This document shows positions 46,593-55,909 of a stretch of 64,000 nt of DNA, piece after piece (within the stretch, counting starts at the first letter, position 1; every line of letters begins with the position of its first letter). The stretch is from the NCBI GenBank assembly GCA_028282785.1, contig JANQHE010000012.1:28146-92145 (forward strand), read 5' to 3'. The notes under the pieces were generated by a model that was not told where the DNA came from, made no database searches, and saw only the letters and a program-made list of their open reading frames with translations. The translations under genes were made by a program, and so were the position numbers. Source of the DNA: Bacteroidales bacterium. GTDB taxonomy: Bacteria; Bacteroidota; Bacteroidia; Bacteroidales; UBA12077.

Positions 46593-47078
46593 TTAATGTG
46601 CGTGACCGTGATCAATTTCCTCTTTTGTTGCTTCACGAACTTCCATAATTTCGCCGGAAAAATGTAAGTCATCACCTGCCAAAGGATGGTTAAAGTCCAT
46701 TGTAACGTTATCGTCTTTAACCTCAACAACAACTCCGTTAAACTTTTGCCCTTCATTGTTTTGCATTGGAATCACATTTCCTTCTGCCAATAAACCATCT
46801 TCAATTTTACCTTCAACTTCGAATATGTTTTTTGGTAAATCCATCACAGCTTCTTCTGTTGCTTTACCGTAAGCATCTTCACATTGTAATATAAATTCGA
46901 ATTTATCACCGGCTTTAAGGCCATTTAAATTTTCTTCGAATTTAGGAAGCATTAAACCTGCTCCATATAGGAATACGAATGGTTTTTCTTCTTTTACAGT
47001 TTCTACTATATCCCCCTCATTATTATCAACTCTTAATTGATAAACCAACGTAACTACTTTTTCATTTGATATTGTCAT
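46593..47078 (-). CDS. slyD: SlyD-like FKBP-type peptidyl-prolyl isomerase
   Basis: The protein has 161 residues. The split FKBP domain is visible (VVTLVYQLRVDNNEGDIVETV, PFVFLYGAGLMLPKFEENLNGLKAGDKFEFILQCEDAYG at 30-70, and VTMDFNHPLAGDDLHFSGEIMEVREAT), with the insert-in-flap chaperone domain between. The C-terminus ends in DHGHAH, a short histidine tail that can bind nickel in SlyD proteins. It is a cytoplasmic folding helper and a single-gene unit. Confidence 0.93.
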   Translation of the reverse strand: MTISNEKVVTLVYQLRVDNNEGDIVETVKEEKPFVFLYGAGLMLPKFEENLNGLKAGDKFEFILQCEDAYGKATEEAVMDLPKNIFEVEGKIEDGLLAEGNVIPMQNNEGQKFNGVVVEVKDDNVTMDFNHPLAGDDLHFSGEIMEVREATKEEIDHGHAH

Positions 47079-47217
47079 AATATTTATTTTGAATTAATAA
47101 TGCAGCAAAGAAAACTTTTAATTGTTAGAATAACAAATAATTAATATTTTATTGATGTTTAATAATATATGTTTAACAAATACTCCAATGGATAGTTTTT
47201 GTAATTTTATATTATAA

Positions 47218-48291
47218 ATGGAACCCATTAAAAAAAGTATTTACAGAGAAGTAATAATCTACCATTTTTCCGGTACCGGTAATGCTCGTAATGTGGCTAA
47301 ATGGATTGGGCAGAAAGCACAAAGTGAAAACATACGTTCTGAGCTGATTGATATAAGTAAATTAAAAAGCAGAAAAGAAATCAATGTACCTGAAGGAGCA
47401 TTGGTTGGGTTTTGTAGTCCTACACATGGTTTTAATTTTCCACCAATCATGTTTCATTTCTTATTGCAATTTCCAAAATCTAAACGGAATAAATGTTTTA
47501 TTATAAATACCAGGGCAGGTATGAAAATGGGCAAATTGTTTTTACCCGGATTAAGTGGAATGGCACAATATTTTTCTGCTTTAATTTTAAAATTAAAGGG
47601 TTATAAAATAATAGGAATGCATCCGGTCGATTTACCCTCGAATTGGATATCTTTTCATCCCGGAATCAAAGAAAAAGTTGTAGAATCTATATACGATCGA
47701 AGGAAGAAAGAAACCGAGAAATTAGCTCTCAATTTGTTTAATAATAAAAAAGATCTAAGAGCTTTCAGGCACTTAATTCAAGATTTGGCTATTACTCCGG
47801 TAGCCTTTTTGTATTATATCATAGGTCGTTTTATATTAGCTAAATCATTTTATGCATCGCATGATTGTACCAAATGTGATCTATGTATTAAACAATGCCC
47901 GATACATGCCATTACGACGATAGATAAAAGGCCATTTTGGACCTACAAATGCGAAAGTTGCATGCATTGCATGAATGTTTGCCCGGAAAGAGCCATTGAA
48001 ACCTCTCATGGTTATACTATTGGTATTTATTACGTAATATCTTCTTTTATCGTTGTTAATTTTTACCGACTCCTGGAAATAAATAACTTTTTAAATAATA
48101 TTTTTCCGGAATGGCTGGTTAAAGCCTTCGGATTTTTTATTGATTCAGCTATAATAGTTCTTTTCATTATTGGCTTTTATAGAATATTTCATTTTTTACT
48201 AAGATTCAAGATTTTTGAAAGATTGATCGTTTATACCTCATTTACCAAATGGAAATTTTGGAGAAGGTATAAAATCGTTAATAAGTTGTAG
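47218..48291 (+). CDS. EFR1-type protein: flavodoxin domain, 4Fe-4S ferredoxin domain and membrane tail
   Basis: The protein has 357 residues. The N-terminal flavodoxin-like domain starts YHFSGTGNARNVAKWI and contains CSPTHGFNFPPIMFHFL. Two ferredoxin clusters follow, CTKCDLCIKQCP and CESCMHCMNVCP (about 220-260), and then two hydrophobic helices (about 270-290 and 300-325). The EFR1 family joins flavodoxin and ferredoxin in one chain; its redox partner is unknown. The stop lies only 3 bases from the 3' end of the convergent RNase P RNA gene. Confidence 0.9.
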   Translation: MEPIKKSIYREVIIYHFSGTGNARNVAKWIGQKAQSENIRSELIDISKLKSRKEINVPEGALVGFCSPTHGFNFPPIMFHFLLQFPKSKRNKCFIINTRAGMKMGKLFLPGLSGMAQYFSALILKLKGYKIIGMHPVDLPSNWISFHPGIKEKVVESIYDRRKKETEKLALNLFNNKKDLRAFRHLIQDLAITPVAFLYYIIGRFILAKSFYASHDCTKCDLCIKQCPIHAITTIDKRPFWTYKCESCMHCMNVCPERAIETSHGYTIGIYYVISSFIVVNFYRLLEINNFLNNIFPEWLVKAFGFFIDSAIIVLFIIGFYRIFHFLLRFKIFERLIVYTSFTKWKFWRRYKIVNKL

Positions 48292-48294
48292 TTG

Positions 48295-48648
48295 AAAAAC
48301 AGTAGGCTTATAAGCCGGGTTCTGTTACCGCTCCCAATAGCTATCAGGAGGGCTTCCATCATTTATCTTAGCAACCTACCCCCCAACATCGAACGAGCAG
48401 CTCTTAAATTGTTGGTATACGTGGTCTTGCAATCCAAAAGGCGGACAGCATTTAGCATCACTGCTAAAACTGGTGAGCTCTTACCTCACCTTCTCACCCT
48501 TATCTCGACGACGAGCGCCGGGACGGTTTTTTTCTTCTCCGCTACTATACCTTCGCAGATATCTCTCCTTTCGAGAGTTTGGTGCTCTTTATTGCCCGGA
48601 CTTTCCTTACCGGCGATAAATGCCGGCACGATGGAACAGCCTACTGCA
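48295..48648 (-). ncRNA. rnpB: RNase P RNA, bacterial type A
   Basis: On the minus strand, from about 48648, the RNA begins CAGTAGGCTGTTCCATCG and contains the conserved GGAAAGTCCGGGC block. It ends with GCGGTAACAGAACCCGGCTTATAAGCCTACTG. The first and last nine bases pair as helix P1 (CAGTAGGCT/AGCCTACTG). GGTAACAGAACCC holds the CCA-binding GGU loop and the conserved ACAGA region. It processes the 5' ends of tRNAs with protein RnpA. An open frame on the opposite strand here is accidental. A T-run (48295-48299 on the minus strand) follows the 3' end. Confidence 0.95.
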
Positions 48649-48785
48649 ACGCAAAGTTAATGTTTTTTATAGAACTGATATAACACTAAATTCAATAACA
48701 TAATATATTTTATTTTTTTAATTTGCAGATTAATGATTTTTTATTACTATTTTTCACAACGAACCAATTACCAACCTAAATAAAA

Positions 48786-50327
48786 ATGTTGTCGAATATT
48801 AAAGAAGGCAAACTACTTGCCATAATTGTTACTCTTAATTTTATTTTAAAAGCAATTCCCGCGTTCTTACTTGAATTAGGAAATGATGAAGTTTATTACT
48901 GGACTTATGCCTTATATCCTGATATTAGTCATTTTGACCATCCACCGTTGATAGGCTTTACAATACAGCTTTTTACATTAAACTTGAAATTGAACAGCGA
49001 ATTTTTTATACGACTGGGTGCATTGATTTTTTCTTCAATAAATATTGTTATCCTCTTTTATTTAATAAAAAAGATCCTTGATCGGACCAAAGCCTGGATT
49101 GGTGTTATATTATACATTTCATCCATTTATTTTAATATAATTGGAGGATGGATGATTTTGCCCGATGCTCCTCAATTATTATTTGTTTTACTTTCTTTGT
49201 ATTTTCTTTATCCATCCATTCTTAAGAAAAATCCGGACAGGAAAGATTGTCTTAAAATAATACTCTCAGGATTAATCATTGGACTCGCTTTTTTGAGTAA
49301 ATATCATTCATTATTTATATGGTTTGGTATTGGACTTTATATTCTATTTTACAATAGATTATGGCTTAAAAGACCTGCGCTGTACATTTCAATTATATTG
49401 ACTTTACTTTGCATATTACCTGTTTATTTTTGGAATCAGGGTAATGATTTTATAAGCTTTACATATCATGGCGACCGTGTTTCTTTGTTCAGTAAAATCA
49501 AATGGATATCTTTTATGCAGTTTAATTTGGGTCAGATTTTCTATCATAATCCAATCAATTTTATTTTATATGTACTGGCGATTATTTGGGTTTTAAGATC
49601 TAAAGAGCAAAAGCGAAATCATTTAAATATATCTTTATTATTGATTTCTTTCCCATTAATTATTGTATTTACTTTATTCTCATTAACAAGAACGACCCTT
49701 CCTCATTGGGCAGGTCCTTCTTTTATAGGGTTTGTAATTATTTGTAGTCATTGGCTGGGTGAAAAGTTTAAAGAGAAATCAAAATTAGTCCGAAAAAGTT
49801 TAATAAGTAGCACTTCTCTTATTTTTGTAATACTTTACCTTGGTTTAATTCAAATAAGCACAGGCTTTATTCCTATGGGAGATAAATCAGATGATCCAAC
49901 TCGTTTGGGAAGATACGATTTTACTATGGACATGTATGGTTGGGGACAAACCAGGATTGAATTTGAAAAATTCTTACAAAGTGAAGGTTATTCAAAAACC
50001 GATTATTCAAACATCAAGGTAATTTCTAATAAATGGTTTCCTGCGGCTCATTTGGATTATTATGTTGCGAATCCTTTAAATATCGATCTTATTTGTATTG
50101 GAGATTTATCTGATATTCACAAATACTATTGGATAAATGAGGAAAGGGGAAATTATGATTCCGACGATACATTATTTTTTATGACTTCAAGTCAACAATA
50201 TAAAGATCCGGCTATACTTTATCCTTACTTTCATTCAGATCTAAAAAAGATTCTGGAAATAAAAAGAAGAGGAGTTCCTGTTAAAAATATCTATGTATTT
50301 GAATTGAAACAGAAACAAAAACTTTAA
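48786..50327 (+). CDS. GT39-family (ArnT/PMT-like) membrane glycosyltransferase
   Basis: The protein has 513 residues with about 11-12 hydrophobic helices. The first periplasmic loop has the catalytic acidic pair D34-E35 in LGNDEVYYWTYALYPDISHFDHPP, the hallmark of the GT-C/GT39 fold that uses polyprenyl-phosphate sugars. A soluble C-terminal part follows (WGQTRIEFEKFLQSEGYSK). It probably transfers a sugar from a lipid carrier to lipid A, a polysaccharide or a protein; the acceptor cannot be told. It is convergent with gtrA with a 4-base overlap. Confidence 0.92.
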   Translation: MLSNIKEGKLLAIIVTLNFILKAIPAFLLELGNDEVYYWTYALYPDISHFDHPPLIGFTIQLFTLNLKLNSEFFIRLGALIFSSINIVILFYLIKKILDRTKAWIGVILYISSIYFNIIGGWMILPDAPQLLFVLLSLYFLYPSILKKNPDRKDCLKIILSGLIIGLAFLSKYHSLFIWFGIGLYILFYNRLWLKRPALYISIILTLLCILPVYFWNQGNDFISFTYHGDRVSLFSKIKWISFMQFNLGQIFYHNPINFILYVLAIIWVLRSKEQKRNHLNISLLLISFPLIIVFTLFSLTRTTLPHWAGPSFIGFVIICSHWLGEKFKEKSKLVRKSLISSTSLIFVILYLGLIQISTGFIPMGDKSDDPTRLGRYDFTMDMYGWGQTRIEFEKFLQSEGYSKTDYSNIKVISNKWFPAAHLDYYVANPLNIDLICIGDLSDIHKYYWINEERGNYDSDDTLFFMTSSQQYKDPAILYPYFHSDLKKILEIKRRGVPVKNIYVFELKQKQKL

Positions 50328-50773
50328 GCAAAGGTAATAAAGTAATTCATTAGAAAATTCCATATAAATACCGTAGCGGTTGCAAATATTTTAGCAACGT
50401 AAAAATTTACCTGGTACTTTAAATCTGTTAAAATAAAGATAACCAGGTTATTTAATCCTAATCCTATTACTGAAATAATAAAAAATGATAGGTACTCGGT
50501 AAAAACGTCGGGATTATTACTACAAAATGTCCAAATTCGATTTAAAATATAATTTGTTGATGCTGCTATTATGAAACCAATACTGTTTGCTATATACTTT
50601 TTTACGCGGAAAATATCTTTGAGTAACCAGGTAACTCCGAAATCCACAAAAACTCCGGATCCTCCAACAATTCCAAATTTGAGAAATTTTACTAAAAAAG
50701 TTTTATCTATCATTATTTTTGGTTCGTATTCCTGAATATAATTTTTTAGATGTGAAAAATGAACCAAAAACAT
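50324..50773 (-). CDS. GtrA-family four-TM protein
   Basis: The protein has up to 149 residues. The ATG at 50713 (MIDKTFLVKFLKFGIVGGSGVFVDFG) is the more usual start for the family; the upstream ATG at 50773 adds 20 polar residues. There are four hydrophobic helices with the GtrA signature FGIVGGSGVFVDFGVTWLL and NYILNRIWTF. GtrA-type proteins are thought to move undecaprenyl-phosphate-linked sugars across the inner membrane, which suits the neighbouring GT39 enzyme that uses such donors. The functional link is inferred. Confidence 0.9.
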   Translation of the reverse strand: MFLVHFSHLKNYIQEYEPKIMIDKTFLVKFLKFGIVGGSGVFVDFGVTWLLKDIFRVKKYIANSIGFIIAASTNYILNRIWTFCSNNPDVFTEYLSFFIISVIGLGLNNLVIFILTDLKYQVNFYVAKIFATATVFIWNFLMNYFITFA

Positions 50774-50923
50774 TTATTCTGTTGCCTTTATGCAAAAGAA
50801 GTTAATAAACGAAACTTTAATTCCCTATTTGTACATTTATCTTTGGTTCGGTATTTCTATCTTAATAAAATTATAGTTCCAAAGGTAAAATTAAATTTGA
50901 AATAACAAATTTTTAACATTGAT

Positions 50924-52000
50924 TTATTTCAGAATAACCATTGTTGCACCGTACCCATATTCTTTAAAGGAAGCATCCTGGTAACGAACTTTTGGATATT
51001 TTCTATCCAGGGTTTTTAGAATTTCATGTTTTAGTCTGCCGTTTCCAACACCATGAATAAATACCATTTTTCGAGTTCCCGAAATGATTCCACCATCTAA
51101 TGAAGTTGTAAACCGACTCATTTGAATATCAAGTATTTCAGCATTTGAAAGATTTGTGTGATCATCGACCAATTCCTGGATATGTAAATCAATCTCTTCA
51201 ATTTCTTCTGCTTTAGCTTTTTTACTTCTTTTAAACTGTACCGGGCCTGCCTGTTCGGCAGACGGGCGTAAGGGTTGTTCCTTCTCTTTCTTAGCTTTGG
51301 CAATATCCTCATCATAAATATGATCTGCAAGGTTAATTTCTTTTTCGGTTAATTCATAAATAAATGCATTCTCGTGAAAGAAATCATTCTGTCCAAATGT
51401 ATTTTGTTTAAAAAATCTGGTTGGTTTAACATTCCAATGTTTATTAATCGGGTTTAGTAAGTAATAATCCCCTTTTCTAAAAAATATGAGTTGAAAGTTT
51501 AATTCCTCAAAATCGTTTAATTCATCTCTTTTTATTTTACCAAGTTCCACCTTGGTATTGTCTTCAAGATTACCGTAAGCAAAAAGAGATTGAAACTCAT
51601 TTTCCGTTTTCGAAACGGTATATAGCACTCTGAAATTGCTATCATTAATCAAAAAAGCTTTTAAATCGGAGCTAATCATATCTTTTTGATTTTCCGGCAC
51701 TAAAGCAAAAAAGATATCAGCCTTATTATCAATATTTAAGCCGTCCTCTTCCAAATCGTCTTCCATTTCTTCCGGAATATTTGTTGTTCGAAAAGGTGGT
51801 TCAGTTTTTGTGTCCTCATTTTTGGTTTTATCATCAAACACATAATCTCCCTCAATTTTTAAAAGTTCACTCATCAAAACGGGAATCTCAAATCCATCCT
51901 CATTTAAAACTATCGCAATATTCTTGTCCTGAAATCGAACAATTTCTCCTTGTCCGATATCATTTAAAAATTTAACTTTATCACCTTTCCTAAACTTCAT
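50924..52000 (-). CDS. DUF2027 protein with C-terminal Smr domain
   Basis: The protein has 358 residues. The N-terminus (MKFRKGDKVKFLNDIGQGEIVRFQDKNIAIVLNEDGFEIPVLMSELL) is a small beta-barrel. The DUF2027 domain spans about 80-230, a basic linker follows at about 235-265, and the Smr domain runs from about 270 to the end (IEEIDLHIQELVDDH, MVFIHGVGNGRLKHEILKTL, ASFKEYGYGATMVIL). The HGVGNGRLK motif is the Smr nuclease core, which acts on DNA or on RNA in ribosome rescue. The linker contains RPSAEQAGP, the translation of a palindromic DNA repeat (51246-51267), so a mobile-like element has been accepted in the reading frame. Confidence 0.88.
   Translation of the reverse strand: MKFRKGDKVKFLNDIGQGEIVRFQDKNIAIVLNEDGFEIPVLMSELLKIEGDYVFDDKTKNEDTKTEPPFRTTNIPEEMEDDLEEDGLNIDNKADIFFALVPENQKDMISSDLKAFLINDSNFRVLYTVSKTENEFQSLFAYGNLEDNTKVELGKIKRDELNDFEELNFQLIFFRKGDYYLLNPINKHWNVKPTRFFKQNTFGQNDFFHENAFIYELTEKEINLADHIYDEDIAKAKKEKEQPLRPSAEQAGPVQFKRSKKAKAEEIEEIDLHIQELVDDHTNLSNAEILDIQMSRFTTSLDGGIISGTRKMVFIHGVGNGRLKHEILKTLDRKYPKVRYQDASFKEYGYGATMVILK
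51246..51267. repeat. Palindromic repeat inside the Smr-protein gene
   Basis: CCTGCCTG-TTC-GGCAGACGG forms a GC-rich hairpin in otherwise AT-rich coding DNA and translates (minus strand) as RPSAEQAGP within a linker. It resembles the intergenic element at 26478-26493. Confidence 0.6.
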
Positions 52001-52150
52001 TTTTTTAGAGTTTATGAATACTTAAATGGCTAAAATGCCTTAATTTATTAGTTTAAATAAAAAAGTTTATTTTACAAAAAGTCAAATTTTTAAACTATTT
52101 CAAACATCAGTTTACTTTAAGTACTCAAATTATATCCCGACAAAAATAGT

Positions 52151-52158
52151 TATTTTTG
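52151..52158 (+). promoter_or_regulatory. Candidate queA -7 element
   Basis: TATTTTTG matches TAnnTTTG and lies 19 bases before the queA ATG. The -33 element is not clear. Confidence 0.4.
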
Positions 52159-52177
52159 CACACTCAAAAGCTAAACT

Positions 52178-53386
52178 ATGGGCATAAAACCTGAAAACAT
52201 TAAAATTGAGGATTATATTTATGATCTACCCGAAGATCGAATTGCCAAATATCCTTTGAATCAAAGAGATTCGTCAAAGCTTTTAATTTATAACAAAGGA
52301 AAAATCAGTAAAGATTTTTTCGCAAATATAAACCGGTATGCAGATTTTAATTCAACTTTTGTATTTAATAATACGAAGGTAATACAGGCAAGACTGAAAT
52401 TCTTTAAAGAAACCGGTGCTCAAATTGAGATTTTTTGTCTTGAGCCCGTTGATCCGTCGGATTATGTTTTAGCTTTTCAGCAAACTAAAAAGGTTGCATG
52501 GAAATGTATAGTAGGTAATTTAAAAAAGTGGAAAGACAAAATTCTAAAAAAAGTTATAACAGTAGGAAATGATAAAGTTGAGCTTAATGCAACAAAAAGA
52601 AATCAGGACGGAAATGCGCAGATTATAGAATTTACATGGAATAATAACAAATTTACTTTTAGTGAAATCCTTGAAAATATAGGAGTTACTCCTATCCCAC
52701 CGTATTTGAACCGTGAATCGGAAAGTGTTGATAAAGATAGGTATCAAACCATTTATTCCAAATTAAAAGGGTCTGTAGCTGCTCCAACAGCAGGTTTACA
52801 TTTTACAGATGAAGTTTTAAATAAGTTAAAAAATAAGAATATCCATATTGAAGAAGTTACTTTACACGTTGGAGCAGGAACATTTAAACCGGTTAAATCA
52901 GAAACTATTGATGAACATGAAATGCATACAGAGCATTTTGTTGTTAAAAAAAGTACTATTGAAAATCTGTTAAAATCAGAAAAAATAGTCGTGGTTGGAA
53001 CTACTTCTGTTAGGACAATTGAAAGCCTTTACTGGATGGGAGTAAAACTAATTGAAAATAAAATTCTATATTCTCATATTACTCAATGGGAAGTGTATGA
53101 ATTACCTAATCTAAGTAAGCAGGAATCTTTAAATGCATTGCTAAATTATATGAATGAAAACAGCATTGATGAAATTGATGCTTCGACCCAAATAATGATT
53201 TTCCCGGGATATAAGTTTAAATTGGTTGATGTTCTAATAACCAATTTTCATCAACCTAAAAGTACCTTGCTTTTATTAATTGCAGCTTTTATTGGTGATG
53301 ACTGGGAAAAAGTTTATGATTATGCCCTTAACAATGATTTTCGCTTTTTAAGTTATGGAGATAGTTCTATTTTAATTCCGAATTAG
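52178..53386 (+). CDS. queA: S-adenosylmethionine:tRNA ribosyltransferase-isomerase QueA
   Basis: The protein has 402 residues, longer than the E. coli enzyme but usual for Bacteroidota. It shows the N-terminal YDLPEDRIAKYPLNQRDSSKLL, FNNTKVIQARL, IGVTPIPPYLNRESESVDKDRYQTIYSKLKGSVAAPTAGLHFT, LHVGAGTFKPVKSE, HEMHTEHF and TNFHQPKSTLLLLIAAFIG, all diagnostic. It adds the ribosyl part of SAM to preQ1 in tRNA on the way to queuosine. It is a single gene with a possible promoter at 52151. Confidence 0.96.
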   Translation: MGIKPENIKIEDYIYDLPEDRIAKYPLNQRDSSKLLIYNKGKISKDFFANINRYADFNSTFVFNNTKVIQARLKFFKETGAQIEIFCLEPVDPSDYVLAFQQTKKVAWKCIVGNLKKWKDKILKKVITVGNDKVELNATKRNQDGNAQIIEFTWNNNKFTFSEILENIGVTPIPPYLNRESESVDKDRYQTIYSKLKGSVAAPTAGLHFTDEVLNKLKNKNIHIEEVTLHVGAGTFKPVKSETIDEHEMHTEHFVVKKSTIENLLKSEKIVVVGTTSVRTIESLYWMGVKLIENKILYSHITQWEVYELPNLSKQESLNALLNYMNENSIDEIDASTQIMIFPGYKFKLVDVLITNFHQPKSTLLLLIAAFIGDDWEKVYDYALNNDFRFLSYGDSSILIPN

Positions 53387-53554
53387 CATTGCTTTAGAAA
53401 TAAGTCACTTACGAAGATTACCAATTTCAACTTTTTAATATATAATTCTCATGTTACTTGTTGGTTAAAATTAATCTTTTGGGAAGCATCATTAATTGTA
53501 TGATAACTTCAAACTTCGTTATACTCTTTTTCGGATAGTGTCGTTGATTTAAGC

Positions 53555-53562
53555 TACCTTTG
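53555..53562 (+). promoter_or_regulatory. Candidate promoter -7 element of the YgiQ-type gene
   Basis: TACCTTTG matches TAnnTTTG, 10 bases before the ATG at 53573. A T-rich TTTTTCG lies about 22 bases upstream as a poor -33 partner. The resulting leader would be very short. Confidence 0.4.
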
Positions 53563-53572
53563 TGAAGATTTA

Positions 53573-55444
53573 ATGAAAACTATTAATACATATACAATTA
53601 CCGACTGGTTACCTACAACCAGGAAAGAAGTTATGTCGAGAGGTTGGGAAGAACCAGATGTTATTCTTTTCAGTGGTGATGCATATGTTGATCATCCTTC
53701 TTTTGGCCCAGCTGTTATTGGGCGGGTTTTGGAATCACTCGGATTGAAAGTTGCTATTGTACCACAACCTAATTGGCAAGATGATTTGCGTGATTTTAAA
53801 AAGTTAGGAATACCCCGTTTATTCTTTGCAGTTACTTCAGGATGCATGGATTCTATGGTCAATCATTACACGGCAAATAAACGATTAAGGTCGAATGATG
53901 CTTATACTCCCGGAGGCAAAGCAGGATTTCGTCCTGATTATGCTACCATAGTATATTCTAACATTTTAAAAAAGTTATTTCCTGAAACTCCTGTTATTAT
54001 TGGAGGTGTAGAAGCTTCCCTGCGCCGTTTAACACATTATGATTACTGGTCGGATAAACTTAAGCCGGGAATTCTTGATGAAAGTAAAGCTGACCTGTTA
54101 GTTTATGGAATGGGTGAAAAACCTTTAAGTGAGATAGTAAAGCTTTTAGAAAAAGGTGTTCCTCCTAATAAAATAACCAATATTCCTCAAACTGCTTATA
54201 TTTCAAATCAACCGGTATTTCAAAATATAAAAGACTGGGAAAGTTTTGAGTTATATAGCCATGATGAGTGCTTGAAAGATAAAATAAAATATGCTAAGAA
54301 CTTTAAAGTTATTGAAGAAGAATCTAACCGTTATCTAAGTAAAAAAAGATTAGTTCAAAAGGTTGGACAAAATTCCATTATCATTAATCCGCCATTTGAG
54401 CCACTTTCCGAGCACGAAATTGATTCTATATATAATTTACCATTTACAAGATTACCCCATCCTAAATACGCTAAAAAAGGCCCTATTCCCGCCTATGAAA
54501 TGATCAGGCACTCGATCACTTTACACCGTGGGTGTTTTGGTGCATGTTCATTTTGTACCATTTCTGCTCATCAGGGAAAATTTATTAGTAGCAGGTCCGA
54601 AAAATCTATTTTAAATGAAGTTGATCAGGTTAAGAAGATGCACGATTTTAAAGGATATATCTCTGATTTAGGCGGCCCGTCAGCAAATATGTATCGAATG
54701 CAAGGAATTGATCTGGAGCAATGTAAAAAATGCAAAAGAGCTTCCTGTTTACATCCAAAAGTTTGTAAGAACCTGAATACTAATCCTAAGCCTTTAACCG
54801 AGATCTATAAAAAGGTTGATAAAAAAGATGCGATCAAAAAATCTTTTGTTGGCAGCGGAATCCGGTATGATTTATTCATGCATAAACTGAATGACCCCGA
54901 TTATTTTGATTATGCCAACGAATTAATTAAAAATCACGTTTCCGGTAGGTTAAAGGTAGCGCCTGAACATACATCAGGTGATGTAGTTAAAATTATGCGA
55001 AAGCCCGAGTTTAATTTGTTCCGGGAATTCAAAAGTTTATTTGATAGAATTAACAAAAAGCATCATTTAAACCAACAGCTTATTCCGTATTTTATTTCAA
55101 GTCATCCGGGATGTAAAAACATTCATATGGCTGAATTGGCAGTTGAAACCAAAATGATGGATTTTAAACTGGAACAGGTCCAGGATTTCACTCCTACACC
55201 AATGACACTTGCAACAGTTATGTACTACTCCGGAATTGATCCATATACAATGAAGAAAATTCCGGTAGCACGAACAAAAAACGAAAAATTAGGACAAAGA
55301 AAGTTCTTTTTCTGGTATAAAAAAGAATTTAAAAACGTGATTATATCTGAGTTACACAGATCGAACAGGGATGATTTGATCCAAAAGCTTTTCGGACAAC
55401 ATTCCATTAAGAAACATCATCAAAGAAGAAAAAAGAAAAAATAA
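53573..55444 (+). CDS. YgiQ-family radical SAM protein
   Basis: The protein has 623 residues. The N-terminal DUF3362/YgiQ domain begins WLPTTRKEVMSRGWEEPDVILFSGDAYVDHPSFG, then GGVEASLRRLTHYDYWSDKL. The radical-SAM cluster is HRGCFGACSFCTISAHQGKFI (C-x3-C-x2-C), and a second cysteine group follows (CKKCKRASCLHPKVC). Later motifs are LKVAPEHTSG and QDFTPTPMTLATVMYYSGIDP. The C-terminus is highly basic. The reaction is not established for this family. It is a single gene. Confidence 0.93.
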   Translation: MKTINTYTITDWLPTTRKEVMSRGWEEPDVILFSGDAYVDHPSFGPAVIGRVLESLGLKVAIVPQPNWQDDLRDFKKLGIPRLFFAVTSGCMDSMVNHYTANKRLRSNDAYTPGGKAGFRPDYATIVYSNILKKLFPETPVIIGGVEASLRRLTHYDYWSDKLKPGILDESKADLLVYGMGEKPLSEIVKLLEKGVPPNKITNIPQTAYISNQPVFQNIKDWESFELYSHDECLKDKIKYAKNFKVIEEESNRYLSKKRLVQKVGQNSIIINPPFEPLSEHEIDSIYNLPFTRLPHPKYAKKGPIPAYEMIRHSITLHRGCFGACSFCTISAHQGKFISSRSEKSILNEVDQVKKMHDFKGYISDLGGPSANMYRMQGIDLEQCKKCKRASCLHPKVCKNLNTNPKPLTEIYKKVDKKDAIKKSFVGSGIRYDLFMHKLNDPDYFDYANELIKNHVSGRLKVAPEHTSGDVVKIMRKPEFNLFREFKSLFDRINKKHHLNQQLIPYFISSHPGCKNIHMAELAVETKMMDFKLEQVQDFTPTPMTLATVMYYSGIDPYTMKKIPVARTKNEKLGQRKFFFWYKKEFKNVIISELHRSNRDDLIQKLFGQHSIKKHHQRRKKKK

Positions 55445-55909
55445 GTCACTTACGTAGTTGGTTAGTAATTAAATTGTTATAGCTTATTCGCAAGTAACTT
55501 ATTGATTAAATTTACCATTCTAATCTTAAACTTACATTAATTAAACCTTGCATCAAGTAAGAATTATTTTGAATTAACTTTGCTCCTTCTTCATCATTAA
55601 TAAAATAATTTAAGTTGAGTACATTTTCTCTGTTATATGAATTCATCGCAGAAATTCCAATTTTGGTATTTACTCTACATAATATACATATTTAATCCAT
55701 TGAAATTCTTGCACTAAACCCGATCTGCAGTTTTACAAACAAACACTAATCGACTGATAAAGTGTTACTTGTAAATCCAATTTTAAATTAATGTTAAAAA
55801 AATGTTCATAAGAACAGTTTTAAAAACTTATATATTAGGCCTAAAAGATTTTTCTTTATTTATATAAAATTTAAACCTATTAAACCTAAAATTAATTAAT
55901 ACTTAGCTT
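55445..55909. other. Intergenic stretch with a decayed receptor tail
   Basis: Its left part has a remnant on the minus strand (55512-55690, listed). The rest, up to the ATG of the next TonB receptor, is AT-rich and holds no recognisable gene. It should carry that receptor's promoter, but I see no TAnnTTTG element close to the start. Confidence 0.5.
55512..55690 (-). pseudogene. C-terminal remnant of a TonB-dependent receptor
   Basis: Read on the minus strand, about 55 codons before a stop at 55512-55514 translate as VNTKIGISAMNSYNRENVLN, then LNYFINDEEGAKLIQNNSYL and MQGLINVSLRLEW. This is the last part of an outer-membrane receptor barrel: NxYNRENVLxLNYF and a final LxxNVSLRLEW strand are typical of Bacteroidota TonB receptors. 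The frame is closed upstream by a stop near 55696, so only the tail survives. It is not related in sequence to the intact receptor that follows. Confidence 0.7.

Noticed and set aside
46556..46756. Minus-strand open frame of 66 codons
   Set aside because: It overlaps slyD in another frame on the same strand, and its codons and composition are unlike real genes here.
48292..48660. Plus-strand open frame of 122 codons
   Set aside because: It lies exactly on the minus-strand RNase P RNA gene, and its translation resembles no protein.
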